A DNA stretch of 64,000 nucleotides from UBA1672 sp965263215 (GTDB taxonomy: Bacteria; Pseudomonadota; Alphaproteobacteria; Micavibrionales; Micavibrionaceae). Below the pieces are notes generated by a model. It was given only the letters and a program-made list of their open reading frames with translations, had not been told where the DNA came from and ran no database searches. The translations under genes were made by a program, and so were the position numbers. The DNA is taken from NCBI GenBank assembly GCA_965263215.1, contig OZ253663.1, forward strand, positions 1,426,001 to 1,490,000, written 5' to 3'. Shown piece after piece: positions 26,640 through 35,325 of this stretch (within the stretch, counting starts at the first letter, position 1; each line of letters starts with the position of its first letter).

Positions 26640-28208
26640 CTACGCCGCTGCCTCATCTTCAACAATACGCGGGAATACGCCTTCGGGTTTATCAATCTCT
26701 ACACCTGATTTCAGGGCGTGGTCTTTTGATATATGCGCGAACATACGCTGATCTCCCGGCGTTTTCATCTGATCTAAAATCTTGGGCGCCGTATGCGGTA
26801 CGACAGGTTGTACGATTATGGCCAGACAACGGATTGCTTCCGCAAGCACGTACAAAACGGTTTCCATGCGCTCAAAATCTGTTTTCTTTAATGTCCACGG
26901 GGCTTGTGCATCAACATAGACATCACAGTCCGCAACAACACTCCATATATGTTCAAGCGCCCTATTGATCTTCATCTGATTAAAAGGCTCACGGGCATGC
27001 TCAACCATGGTATATGCCTTATTCAGCAATGCTTTATCTTCCGGCTTAATTTCGTTGGGCGCGGGAATTTTTCCGTCACAATTTTTGTAAATCATGGATA
27101 ACGTGCGCTGGGCAAGGTTTCCTAGACCATTGGCGAGATCGGCATTGATGCGTTGTACGGCCTGATCATGAGAGAAATTACCATCATTCCCGTGCGCCAC
27201 TTCGCGCATCAGGAAATAACGGATCTGATCCAGCCCGTATGTCGCAACCAGGTCATCCGGCGATAGCACATTGCCCACAGATTTTGACATTTTTGCGCCT
27301 GCAACATTAATAAACCCATGGGCGAAAATTGTTTCCGGCAAGGCCAGATTGGCCGACATCAGAAACGCAGGCCAGTATATGGCGTGAAAACGTGTAATAT
27401 CCTTACCAATCACATGGTAATTAGCGGGCCAGAATTTTTTGAAATCGGGCCCGTTTTCATCCGGATAACCAATGGCGGTGATATAATTGGTCAATGCATC
27501 CAACCAGACATACATCACATGATCTTCATCATCGGGTACTGGAATTCCCCATTTTAACCGGCTTTTATGACGCGATATTGAGAGATCACTTAAACCGCCC
27601 TCTTGTTTCAGGAAGCCCATAATTTCGTTCATACGTGAAGATGGCTGCACCGCATCAAGGTTGGCATTGTAATAATCAATCAACCGATCTGTGTAAGCCG
27701 ATAATTTAAAGAAATAGCTCGGCTCCTCTACCCATTTAACTTCAGTACCAAGCGGTGTGAATTTCTGACCGTCCTCGGCGGTTGTAAGCTCATCTTCCGT
27801 GAAATAGGCTTCCTCACGCACGGAATACCAGCCTTCATAGTTGCCAAGATAAATATCGCCGTTATCATTCAGCTTTTTCCAAATCGCTTTGGATGCTTCG
27901 TAATGGCGCTCTTCGGTTGTGCGGATGAAATCATCATTGGAAATACCAAGGCTTTTGGTCATTTCCTGAAAAACACCTGCATTTTTATCGGCAAATTCCT
28001 TAGGCTCCATGCCTTCTGTTTCGGCTGTTTGAGCTACTTTTTCGCCGTGTTCATCCGTACCTGTCAGGAACTTTACATCGTAACCGTCCAATCGCTTAAA
28101 TCGTGCCAGAACGTCCGTTAAAATGGATTCATAGGCGTGCCCTAAATGCGGTACGCCGTTAACGTAGGAAATGGCTGTGGTGATGTAAAAAGGTGGTTTA
28201 TCGCTCAA
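26640..28208 (-). CDS. metG: methionyl-tRNA synthetase
   Basis: Charges tRNA-Met. It is a class Ia enzyme of 522 residues with the HIGH-like PHLGHAYE and the KMSKS motif (GAKMSKSVGNVLS). Between them lies the connective insert without an obvious four-cysteine zinc knuckle, and the anticodon-binding helical bundle (about 380-500) follows. It lacks the C-terminal tRNA-binding OB domain found in the longer form. This matches the short alphaproteobacterial MetRS. It lies between holB and tatD. Confidence 0.97.
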   Translation of the reverse strand: MSDKPPFYITTAISYVNGVPHLGHAYESILTDVLARFKRLDGYDVKFLTGTDEHGEKVAQTAETEGMEPKEFADKNAGVFQEMTKSLGISNDDFIRTTEERHYEASKAIWKKLNDNGDIYLGNYEGWYSVREEAYFTEDELTTAEDGQKFTPLGTEVKWVEEPSYFFKLSAYTDRLIDYYNANLDAVQPSSRMNEIMGFLKQEGGLSDLSISRHKSRLKWGIPVPDDEDHVMYVWLDALTNYITAIGYPDENGPDFKKFWPANYHVIGKDITRFHAIYWPAFLMSANLALPETIFAHGFINVAGAKMSKSVGNVLSPDDLVATYGLDQIRYFLMREVAHGNDGNFSHDQAVQRINADLANGLGNLAQRTLSMIYKNCDGKIPAPNEIKPEDKALLNKAYTMVEHAREPFNQMKINRALEHIWSVVADCDVYVDAQAPWTLKKTDFERMETVLYVLAEAIRCLAIIVQPVVPHTAPKILDQMKTPGDQRMFAHISKDHALKSGVEIDKPEGVFPRIVEDEAAA

Positions 28209-28234
28209 TTTTATCGCTCCGAAACAAAGGTTCG

Positions 28235-29380
28235 TTATTCACTTATCATAAGAAAGGCGGAACGTACAGCATCGCGGCGATCCAGATTGGAAAATTCAAC
28301 GCGTGAAAAATGATTTTTTAGGTTATCAGATAAGGATATCAAGTTTTCGATGGAGCTATTATCCAGAATACTCTGCACTGTATCATTTTGGAAATAAACG
28401 GGGATTTCCGTTTCTCCTTTTGCTTTAAGGAACAGCATTTTTCGAAAAACCCACTGCATGACATCAACAAACATACGGTATTGTACATCTTGTGCGGGTG
28501 AGCCTAGTGATGACGCGAGTTCATGAATTTTATGTGTTTGACCTTGTTTAGATAAGGCTATGTGTTCTAGCACCTTATTTAGCATCTCTATGCCGCCATT
28601 ATCGCTATATTTTAAGGCTTGTCCGACACTGCCCTCTGATAAATCAGAGAGGGTTTCAATCTCGTTTATAGATAAATCATAACCGTTTTTGCGCATCAAT
28701 TCAGCCATATTTTCTGCGGATAAAGATGAAAATTGAATAACGCGTGAGCGTGAGTGGATGGTCGGAATAAGCATCCCTGGGCGGTGTGCAATCAGCATAA
28801 TCAAAACATTCGCCGGTGGCTCTTCCAGAATTTTTAAAATGGCATTTTGTGCGTTCCGATTCATGGTGTCGGCATCTTCAACAATAACGATGCGCCAGCC
28901 ACCTTCGGATGATGTTTTACGCAGGAAAGGCTCAATCTTGCGCAAGGATTGAACTTTTAAGGTTGCGTCCAACTTACCTTTGGCTTTATCGAACAGGCGA
29001 TGAATATGAAGAAGATCACCGTGCCCGCCTGATGCGATACGGCTAAAAACTGGGTCGTCTGCGCTAACATCCAACGAAGATATTTCTTGCGGCAAGGCAT
29101 CGCCGAACAGGCTGTCCCCATCATCTTGCCCCTTACCGTTTTTTAGTAAGAAGCGAGCCAAACGAAAGGCCATGGTGGTTTTGCCGATGCCCTCAATGCC
29201 TGAAAATGTCATGGCATGGGGCAAGCTGCCTTTTTCATAGAGATCAATAAAGAATTTTTCCTGCTCGTCATGTCCAATACAAAATGACATCGCCTTGGGA
29301 TCAAGTAGCCCTTCAGATGTCGGAGCCACGTCGTCGTTCGTATCGTTGTCCATTACGTCTTCATCACCGAAAAGGCTCAT
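28235..29380 (-). CDS. holB: DNA polymerase III subunit delta prime
   Basis: A clamp-loader subunit of 381 residues. It has a P-loop-like ATPase core: GIEGIGKTTMAFRLAR is a Walker A, VIVEDADTMNRNAQNAILKILEEPP is the delta-prime/RuvB-like segment, and HSRSRVIQF is the SRC-like motif. It has no zinc-finger cysteine set between. The acidic N-terminal extension (about 30 residues) is typical of alphaproteobacterial versions. It is 5 bases downstream of tmk. Confidence 0.94.
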   Translation of the reverse strand: MSLFGDEDVMDNDTNDDVAPTSEGLLDPKAMSFCIGHDEQEKFFIDLYEKGSLPHAMTFSGIEGIGKTTMAFRLARFLLKNGKGQDDGDSLFGDALPQEISSLDVSADDPVFSRIASGGHGDLLHIHRLFDKAKGKLDATLKVQSLRKIEPFLRKTSSEGGWRIVIVEDADTMNRNAQNAILKILEEPPANVLIMLIAHRPGMLIPTIHSRSRVIQFSSLSAENMAELMRKNGYDLSINEIETLSDLSEGSVGQALKYSDNGGIEMLNKVLEHIALSKQGQTHKIHELASSLGSPAQDVQYRMFVDVMQWVFRKMLFLKAKGETEIPVYFQNDTVQSILDNSSIENLISLSDNLKNHFSRVEFSNLDRRDAVRSAFLMISE

Positions 29381-29385
29381 GATCG

Positions 29386-30057
29386 TTACCCTTTCTTATC
29401 CGCAAGTTTAGACATGGTTATCTTTTTTAGATGTTCATAGACATCATCCATGCTCTGCTCAGCATCAATGACATGACATCTGTCAGGCTCATTTTTCGCG
29501 ATTTGAAGAAAACCATTGCGCAGACGTTCATGAAAATCTGTGTCCAGCCTTTCAAAGCGGTCTTCTGTTTGATCATAGCCTTTCTGACCCGCCAAACGTT
29601 TTTTTGATCGCTCTAACCCTGCTTTGACGTCCAGATCAAGAATAAAAGTTAAATCAGGCTCTAAAGATTTTATCGCAACCTCTTGTATTGATTTTATTTT
29701 GTTGATTTTCATTTGTCGCCCATACCCCTGATAAGCAACAGTGGAATCGGTAAAACGATCGCAGATAACAATCTTTCCGTTATCAAGGGCTGGTTTAATG
29801 ACATTATCGACATGCATAACGCGCGCAGCGAAAATGAGGAGTGTTTCCGCCATGGGGATCCAGTTTCCGCTATCGCGCTGTACAAGAATATCACGCACAG
29901 CTTCGGCCTCCGGCGTTCCTCCCGGTTCACGCGTCGTGATGACCTTATGCCCCTCATCGGTCAGAAATTGAGCCAAGCGGTTAATTTGCGACGTTTTACC
30001 AGAGCCTTCGCCGCCCTCTAATGTGATGAATAAGCCTCTGCCGTCTTTCTTGGGCAT
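29386..30057 (-). CDS. tmk: thymidylate kinase
   Basis: Phosphorylates dTMP to dTDP. The 223 residues include the P-loop LEGGEGSGKTSQ, the DRx motif CDRFTDSTVAYQGYGR and the lid region around GLERSKKRLAGQKG. The start ATG shares one base with the dacA stop codon (TAATG), indicating coupled translation. holB follows 5 bases later. Confidence 0.97.
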   Translation of the reverse strand: MPKKDGRGLFITLEGGEGSGKTSQINRLAQFLTDEGHKVITTREPGGTPEAEAVRDILVQRDSGNWIPMAETLLIFAARVMHVDNVIKPALDNGKIVICDRFTDSTVAYQGYGRQMKINKIKSIQEVAIKSLEPDLTFILDLDVKAGLERSKKRLAGQKGYDQTEDRFERLDTDFHERLRNGFLQIAKNEPDRCHVIDAEQSMDDVYEHLKKITMSKLADKKG

Positions 30058-31211
30058 TAGTTAAACTTCCCCTGCCCTGTTGTTAAAAGGCGTGCTTTTT
30101 TGATGAGCCGTGGGAAAAACCCAATACCTGCGACATTGCGAGCTGCGACAAGAGGCACCTCTATAACTTCGCCCTTAGGAATATGCACTTTTACGGTGCC
30201 GATTTCTTGTCCCTTGGTAATGGGTGCCTTCAGCGGCGCATTATAGTGAAGCTCTACCTTTAAATCGCGCACAAATATTTTGGGAGCAACAAAGTTGACG
30301 GCTTTTTCGGCAACGAGCGGTACCTTGGTGTTTACGCCCAAATAAACAGAAGCTTCCCCTAACGATTTTTCATTGTCGAATAACGTCACTGTTTTAAACC
30401 CGTTCAGAGCCCATTGTAACAAGCGTGCGGATTCGGTTTTTCGTTCTTTTTTACTCGCCATACCATTCAACACCATAATGACGCGGCGACCATCTTTATT
30501 AATGCCAGATGCTATTAAGCCATAGCCACCATCATCAGTGTGGCCTGTCTTAATGCCATCCGCGCCAATATCAAGATTGAGTAGCGGGTTACGATTGGCT
30601 TGTTTGATTTTACTATAAGTAAAGCTCTTTTCGGCGTAATACCCATAGTAATCAGGAAAGTTTTTGATGATTGCACTTGCCATTGTCGCAAGATCGCGCG
30701 CTGTGGAATAATGATCAGGATCAGGCCATCCACTGGCGTTCATGAAGTGACTGTCTTTCATGCCAAGCTCACGCGCTTTGTTGTTGAGGGCTTCGGCGAA
30801 TGCGTCTTCACTACCGGCTAGCCCCTCGGCCAGAACAATCGTTGCATCATTACCGGATTGAATAATAACGCCTCTGATTAAATCTTCGATTTTGATCTTT
30901 TTGCCAACGGGCACAAACATCTTTGATCCGCCCTTTTTCCAAGCCTTTTCGCTGACTAAGAATTCATCATTAAGCGACAGGTCGCCTCGCTGTAGTGCAT
31001 CAAAAATTAAATACATCGTCATGACTTTGCTCATGGATGATGTCGGCATTTTTTGATCAGCGTTTTTTTCGAATAGGACTGTTCCTGTATCATAGTCAAC
31101 GATGATGGCTTGTTTAGCTGCTGTTTCTATTGTTTCATTGGCATGAGCGTGATTTGCCATAGAGCACATAGCAACCAATATAAAACTAAGAACAGTGAAG
31201 AGCTGTTTCAC
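30057..31211 (-). CDS. dacA: D-alanyl-D-alanine carboxypeptidase (PBP5/6 type)
   Basis: Trims the terminal D-Ala of peptidoglycan stem peptides; a periplasmic, low-molecular-weight penicillin-binding protein. The catalytic motifs are SSMSK (SxxK), SGN in IQSGNDA, and KTGHTDDGGY (KTG). A PBP5_C domain follows (about 285-370). I choose GTG 31211 as start because AAAGG precedes it and it leaves a clean signal peptide (KQLFTVLSFILVAMCSMANHAHA); ATG at 31250 would add 13 charged residues. At 384 residues it is normal length. It lies between rlpA and tmk in the wall-and-replication operon. Confidence 0.94.
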   Translation of the reverse strand: MKQLFTVLSFILVAMCSMANHAHANETIETAAKQAIIVDYDTGTVLFEKNADQKMPTSSMSKVMTMYLIFDALQRGDLSLNDEFLVSEKAWKKGGSKMFVPVGKKIKIEDLIRGVIIQSGNDATIVLAEGLAGSEDAFAEALNNKARELGMKDSHFMNASGWPDPDHYSTARDLATMASAIIKNFPDYYGYYAEKSFTYSKIKQANRNPLLNLDIGADGIKTGHTDDGGYGLIASGINKDGRRVIMVLNGMASKKERKTESARLLQWALNGFKTVTLFDNEKSLGEASVYLGVNTKVPLVAEKAVNFVAPKIFVRDLKVELHYNAPLKAPITKGQEIGTVKVHIPKGEVIEVPLVAARNVAGIGFFPRLIKKARLLTTGQGKFN

Positions 31212-31261
31212 AGTAAAACCTTTCTTATGATGATTGTTACATTCAACCATGACTCGATAGA

Positions 31262-32227
31262 TTAATCCACCACTATCAAGGCATTTGTATGGCCGCCATT
31301 ATATAGTTTGTTGAGCAGAGAATCTGCTGCGGCGACATTGTCGGTTGGAAATCTTACACGATAATATTGCCCACCATTCACTGTCGCTGGGTATATTTGC
31401 GCGCGCCCGTATGCGTCCAGAGCGCTTGCCTGCTTCATGGCAGCCTCACGGGAGGAAAACGAACCAGCCTGCACAAACACCTTTTGCGTAGTAACAGGAT
31501 ATTCCGAAACAATCGGATCAGGATAAAACTGTCCATTTTTGTAATGTCCGGGAATGGTATTGGGTGATTGCGTGTTCAGTGTTGCAAATTCAGGCTGTTT
31601 TTTTACAGGTTGAACAGGTGCTTTTGCTTGCATCACTTTCGGGGGCTTATATGAAGGCCTGTTCATTGGAACCTCCATACCTGTCGTGTCTTTGCCTGAT
31701 CTGGCTGCTTGTGCCACCATACGGCTCTCCGCTTCCAGAATCTGAACACGTACCTTTGCAACTCCCTTATTTCTAAAGCCCAGTAATTCGGCAGAACGCT
31801 TGGACATATCAATAATACGACCATGGGCATAAGGGCCGCGATCATTAACACGCACGATAAGGGATTTTCCATTTTCAAGGTTGGTAACACGTACGATACT
31901 TGGCAACGGCAGCGTTTTATGCGCGGCTGTTAATTCATTTTGATCATATCGTTCACCATTGGCTGTGGCCTTACCATGAAAGTTAGGGCCATACCAAGAT
32001 GCCACACCCGTTTTATCGTAGCCGTAATTAACAGCCGGATAATATTTCTTACCTTTTATCGTATAGGGTGAGCCGACTTTGTATTTACCTTGGCTTTTCA
32101 CTTTGCTTGCTGTCATTTTCTTACCAAAATGGGATGCAAGCTCAATGCGCGCGCACCCCCCAATAGAAAACATAACGAGCATTAATGTTAATAAGCGGAG
32201 GTAGTTGGAATAACGTTGTACGTGCAT
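31262..32227 (-). CDS. rlpA: septal ring lytic transglycosylase RlpA family lipoprotein
   Basis: An outer-membrane lipoprotein that cleaves denuded glycan strands in some bacteria. The 321 residues begin with a signal peptide ending in the lipobox IGGC. The double-psi beta-barrel domain is at about 70-160 (GVASWYGPNFHGKATANGE, then VRVNDRGPYAHGRIIDMS with the catalytic Asp/His region). A proline- and lysine-rich linker follows. The C-terminal SPOR domain at about 245-321 (KVFVQAGSFSSREAAMKQA) binds septal peptidoglycan. It sits between the lytic transglycosylase and dacA. Confidence 0.95.
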   Translation of the reverse strand: MHVQRYSNYLRLLTLMLVMFSIGGCARIELASHFGKKMTASKVKSQGKYKVGSPYTIKGKKYYPAVNYGYDKTGVASWYGPNFHGKATANGERYDQNELTAAHKTLPLPSIVRVTNLENGKSLIVRVNDRGPYAHGRIIDMSKRSAELLGFRNKGVAKVRVQILEAESRMVAQAARSGKDTTGMEVPMNRPSYKPPKVMQAKAPVQPVKKQPEFATLNTQSPNTIPGHYKNGQFYPDPIVSEYPVTTQKVFVQAGSFSSREAAMKQASALDAYGRAQIYPATVNGGQYYRVRFPTDNVAAADSLLNKLYNGGHTNALIVVD

Positions 32228-32250
32228 TTGAACTCCAGTGTATTGACGTA

Positions 32251-33234
32251 TTATTGTGCCGCAATCTGATCAGCAAGAAGGCCAACGGACGTGGCAAAAT
32301 AAGTGGAATTGTTCCAGCGCATAATCACACTATAATTGTGGTATGCTAAATAGGCTGGTCCATCCAGTCCATCAGGCGCAACGACAGCTGCTTTCATACC
32401 CGCAACCACTGGAATAGGCTCTCCACCAAGAAGCGTAACACCCATATTTTTCCATGTCTGTAAATCACGCTTTATTTTTTTACCGATTTGATCTTTCTTG
32501 ATGTGCGGCGGCAGTTTCACGCGACGTCCCCAGCGCTCATCTTCCTTCCAACCATTTTTCTTTAAGTAATTTGCACTAGACGCAAACACATCAGGCAAGC
32601 TTGTCCATATATCCCGCTTACCATCACCATTACCGTCCACGGCCAGGCTTTTGAAGCTGGAGGGCATGAATTGGTTCTGCCCCATAGCGCCAGCCCATGA
32701 CCCCTTCATATTTTCATGACTGATATGACCTTCGTCGAGAATTTTAAGAGCGTTGATAAGCTCACCCCTGAAATACTTACTTCTGCGACCATCATACGCC
32801 AATGTCGCGAGCGCAGTAACAACCTTGAAACCACCAGTATTATTACCGTAGCTTGTCTCTATACCCCAGAGTGCAACAATATATTGCGCGGGAACACCAT
32901 ATTCCTTGGCGGTTTTTTCAAGCAATTCCTTATGTTCTTTGTAAAGTCTGCGGCCTTGTTGAATACGAGCATCCGTAATGACGCGTTTTTGGTATTTGGC
33001 AAATGTCATTGTGCCTTCGGGCTGTTTTCGGTCCAGCTCTATGATACGGGGGATTGGTTTTACGCCCGCCATTGCTTTATCAACGACGTCGTCGGATATA
33101 CCTTTGTTTTTAGCTTCCTTCTTAAATTCCTTTACCCATGATTCGAAAGACCCTTCGTTTGCATGAGATGTACCTGAAGAAAGAATTAATGATAGTGAAC
33201 AAAAAAGTAAGAAAAGCCGTAAAAAATGCGTCAT
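32251..33234 (-). CDS. lytic murein transglycosylase (MltB-like)
   Basis: Cleaves peptidoglycan glycan strands to 1,6-anhydro products. It has 327 residues with an N-terminal signal peptide (LRLFLLFCSLSLILSSGTSHA). The catalytic Glu is in ALWGIETSYGNNTGGF, and GSWAGAMGQNQFMPSSF is the second family signature. An EF-hand-like DGNGDGKRDI segment is present, as in the Slt35/MltB family. It has no lipobox, so it is soluble in the periplasm. It is upstream of rlpA by 23 bases. Confidence 0.94.
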   Translation of the reverse strand: MTHFLRLFLLFCSLSLILSSGTSHANEGSFESWVKEFKKEAKNKGISDDVVDKAMAGVKPIPRIIELDRKQPEGTMTFAKYQKRVITDARIQQGRRLYKEHKELLEKTAKEYGVPAQYIVALWGIETSYGNNTGGFKVVTALATLAYDGRRSKYFRGELINALKILDEGHISHENMKGSWAGAMGQNQFMPSSFKSLAVDGNGDGKRDIWTSLPDVFASSANYLKKNGWKEDERWGRRVKLPPHIKKDQIGKKIKRDLQTWKNMGVTLLGGEPIPVVAGMKAAVVAPDGLDGPAYLAYHNYSVIMRWNNSTYFATSVGLLADQIAAQ

Positions 33235-33242
33235 AAAAATTC

Positions 33243-33674
33243 CTATTCGTGCGAATCGTGTTCGTAAAGTCTCGACATGATCTCAAAGATAAATGCCGTG
33301 CTCCATCCAAACAAGATAAAACCATTGGCAGATTGAAAAGAACTCACAAGACGCCAATTTTCGGATAAAACGATGTCACCAAATCCGACTGTTGTGAATG
33401 TTGATGTCGAAAAATAAAGTGCTTCTTCCAATGTTGGTAAAACATCAACCCACAAATAAAACATAGCCCATAGCCATATTTGTACGATATGTGCCACGAA
33501 CACGCCCAAAACAGAACAGACCAGCATGGGGATCTTCCAATGTCTTTTAAATGTTAGGCGCGCTGCGTTCGAAGCGTTCCCAATCCAGCGAATAAGAACA
33601 TCTAAAAAAACGGCGTGAATAACGACAGTTACACAAATTAAAACTGTGCCAATGAATAATTGTGAAACAAACAT
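33243..33674 (-). CDS. two-TM potassium channel protein
   Basis: A small ion channel subunit of the Ion_trans_2 type. The pore loop STSTFTTVGFGDIVLS carries the selectivity filter TVGFGD, flanked by hydrophobic helices, with an extra N-terminal helix. With the start at 33674 (weak AGGTT site) it is 143 residues; an upstream ATG at 33752 would give 169 residues with a basic leader. No RCK or cyclic-nucleotide domain follows. The stop codon is 8 bases before the lytic transglycosylase start, so it may be the first gene of that operon. Confidence 0.85.
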   Translation of the reverse strand: MFVSQLFIGTVLICVTVVIHAVFLDVLIRWIGNASNAARLTFKRHWKIPMLVCSVLGVFVAHIVQIWLWAMFYLWVDVLPTLEEALYFSTSTFTTVGFGDIVLSENWRLVSSFQSANGFILFGWSTAFIFEIMSRLYEHDSHE

Positions 33675-33772
33675 TTTGCGGAACCTGTGTTTTTTAAATT
33701 TTAGGACTAGACAGACCACCCTAATAATCGCTACAAAATGAACCTTATTCAATGCTAAATCACATTAAAGCT

Positions 33773-33862
33773 GGACAGATGGCAGAGTGGTTGAATGCAC
33801 CGGTCTTGAAAACCGGCATGGGTGCAAGCCCATCCAGGGTTCGAATCCCTGTCTGTCCGCCA
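33773..33862 (+). tRNA. tRNA-Ser (TGA)
   Basis: Class II tRNA. The acceptor GGACAGA pairs with TCTGTCC, the anticodon loop CTTGAAA gives TGA, and it has a long variable arm (CATGGGTGCAAGCCCATC). Discriminator G and an encoded CCA end at 33862. It is divergent from the K+ channel gene. Confidence 0.97.
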
Positions 33863-34025
33863 CTTTTTCAAGTCATCTTCGTGTTGCAAATTAAAACGAT
33901 GCACATCCATTGAGATATACATAAACCTTATTTGTTATTCTTATATTGAGTATGACCGCTACCTAAAATTTTGTTGCGCCGCACAAATCTCTTGAAATTA
34001 ACAGTAGATATGTTTTCTTAAAAGA

Positions 34026-35273
34026 ATGAATACCGAAGTAAAATTGAAAAAAACTCTTCTTCTTATCTGGCCTCTTTTGACAGGAATGTTCCTGATTATG
34101 GTTGGAAATGGTCTTCAAGGCACACTAATCTCACTGCGTGCGGAACTTGATGGTTTTTCTATATCCATAATCGGTCTTATTATGTCCGTCTATTATTGCG
34201 GTTATGTCGTAGGATGGTACATCGTACCGAGAATGATACGCACCGTTGGCCATATAAGGGTATTTGCAGGCTTTGCTTCTCTTGCTTCAACAACAATTTT
34301 AATACAGGGGTTGTTCGTCGACCCGTATATATGGATATTCGTGCGCCTGATTAGCGGCGTCAGCTTTGTGGGTTTGTTTATTGTCGCGGAAAGCTGGCTT
34401 AACAATATCGCCACAAATAAACGTCGTGCACAAATTCTTAGTGCATATATGTTTGTGATACATTTCGGTCTTTTTTCTGGTCAATTTTTGATTAATTTAG
34501 GGTCTCTTGAAACGATGGGGCTCTTCGTTTTAATTTCGGTTTTGATTTCTTTATCGCTTTTGCCGATTACCCTTGCTAATAATCCATCGCCAAAATTTGA
34601 AGATAGTGAAAGTCTACCTTTTCGAGATTTAATAAGTATCTCCCCTTTTTGTGTCGCCTGCGTCGTCGTTGCGGGTATATGTGGTGCATCGTTTTTAACG
34701 TTAGGGCCAATTTATGCCAAGTTTCTGGGTTTATCATTACCCGAAATATCATTCTTTATGGCATCCTTTATTGTTGGCTGTGCCATGATACCGCTTTTTA
34801 CTGGCTGGCTGTCTGATCGTATAGAGCGCAGGCGTGTTATTATTTTAACAGCATTATGTGGCTTTGTTGTGAGCTTACTCGCAAGCTTTTCACCTAGCCT
34901 TCTAATTTTATATAGTTTTATTTTTGGGGGCTGCGTAACATCCATTTATAGCGTTAGCGCAGCACACATGAATGATCGTTTGAAACCGTCCCAAATCACC
35001 TCAGCTACGGCATCATTAATTTTGGTCAACGGACTTAGTTCATGTATTGCACCGATTATTTTGGCTTTTTTGCTAGATTTCTATGGGGCGAATATATTCT
35101 TTATATATTTATCATCTGCTTTTGGCCCATTATTTATCTATGGTATTTACCGTGATTGGGTAGGTGAGACAATTGCATTAGAAGATCAAATGGAGTTTCA
35201 GGCTATACCAATATCAACGCGGGCGTCACCAAATATCGTTCAACTCAGTCATCCTGAGGAAACAGAAGATTAA
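34026..35273 (+). CDS. MFS transporter (YcaD-like)
   Basis: A 415-residue membrane protein with 12 predicted helices. It resembles the YcaD-type branch of the major facilitator superfamily (LQGTLISLRAELDGFS near the N-terminus, RLISGVSFVGLFIVAESWL in helix 4-5). The inter-domain loop is acidic and short, and the C-terminal tail is soluble. Substrate unknown. The gene converges on the glucosylglycerol-phosphate gene, with the terminator hairpin at 35270-35309 between them. Confidence 0.93.
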   Translation: MNTEVKLKKTLLLIWPLLTGMFLIMVGNGLQGTLISLRAELDGFSISIIGLIMSVYYCGYVVGWYIVPRMIRTVGHIRVFAGFASLASTTILIQGLFVDPYIWIFVRLISGVSFVGLFIVAESWLNNIATNKRRAQILSAYMFVIHFGLFSGQFLINLGSLETMGLFVLISVLISLSLLPITLANNPSPKFEDSESLPFRDLISISPFCVACVVVAGICGASFLTLGPIYAKFLGLSLPEISFFMASFIVGCAMIPLFTGWLSDRIERRRVIILTALCGFVVSLLASFSPSLLILYSFIFGGCVTSIYSVSAAHMNDRLKPSQITSATASLILVNGLSSCIAPIILAFLLDFYGANIFFIYLSSAFGPLFIYGIYRDWVGETIALEDQMEFQAIPISTRASPNIVQLSHPEETED

Positions 35274-35309
35274 AAAAGATACCCCTATCAAAAATTAATG
35301 ACAGGGGTA
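35270..35309 (-). terminator. rho-independent terminator for the minus-strand GT20 gene
   Basis: The inverted repeat TACCCCT/AGGGGTA (35280-35286 and 35303-35309), extended by inner TC/GA pairs, is followed on the minus strand by TCTTTTTTAA. On the plus strand there is no T run after it, so it mainly serves the minus-strand gene ending at 35326. Confidence 0.7.
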
Positions 35310-35325
35310 CATATGCAAATAAGTG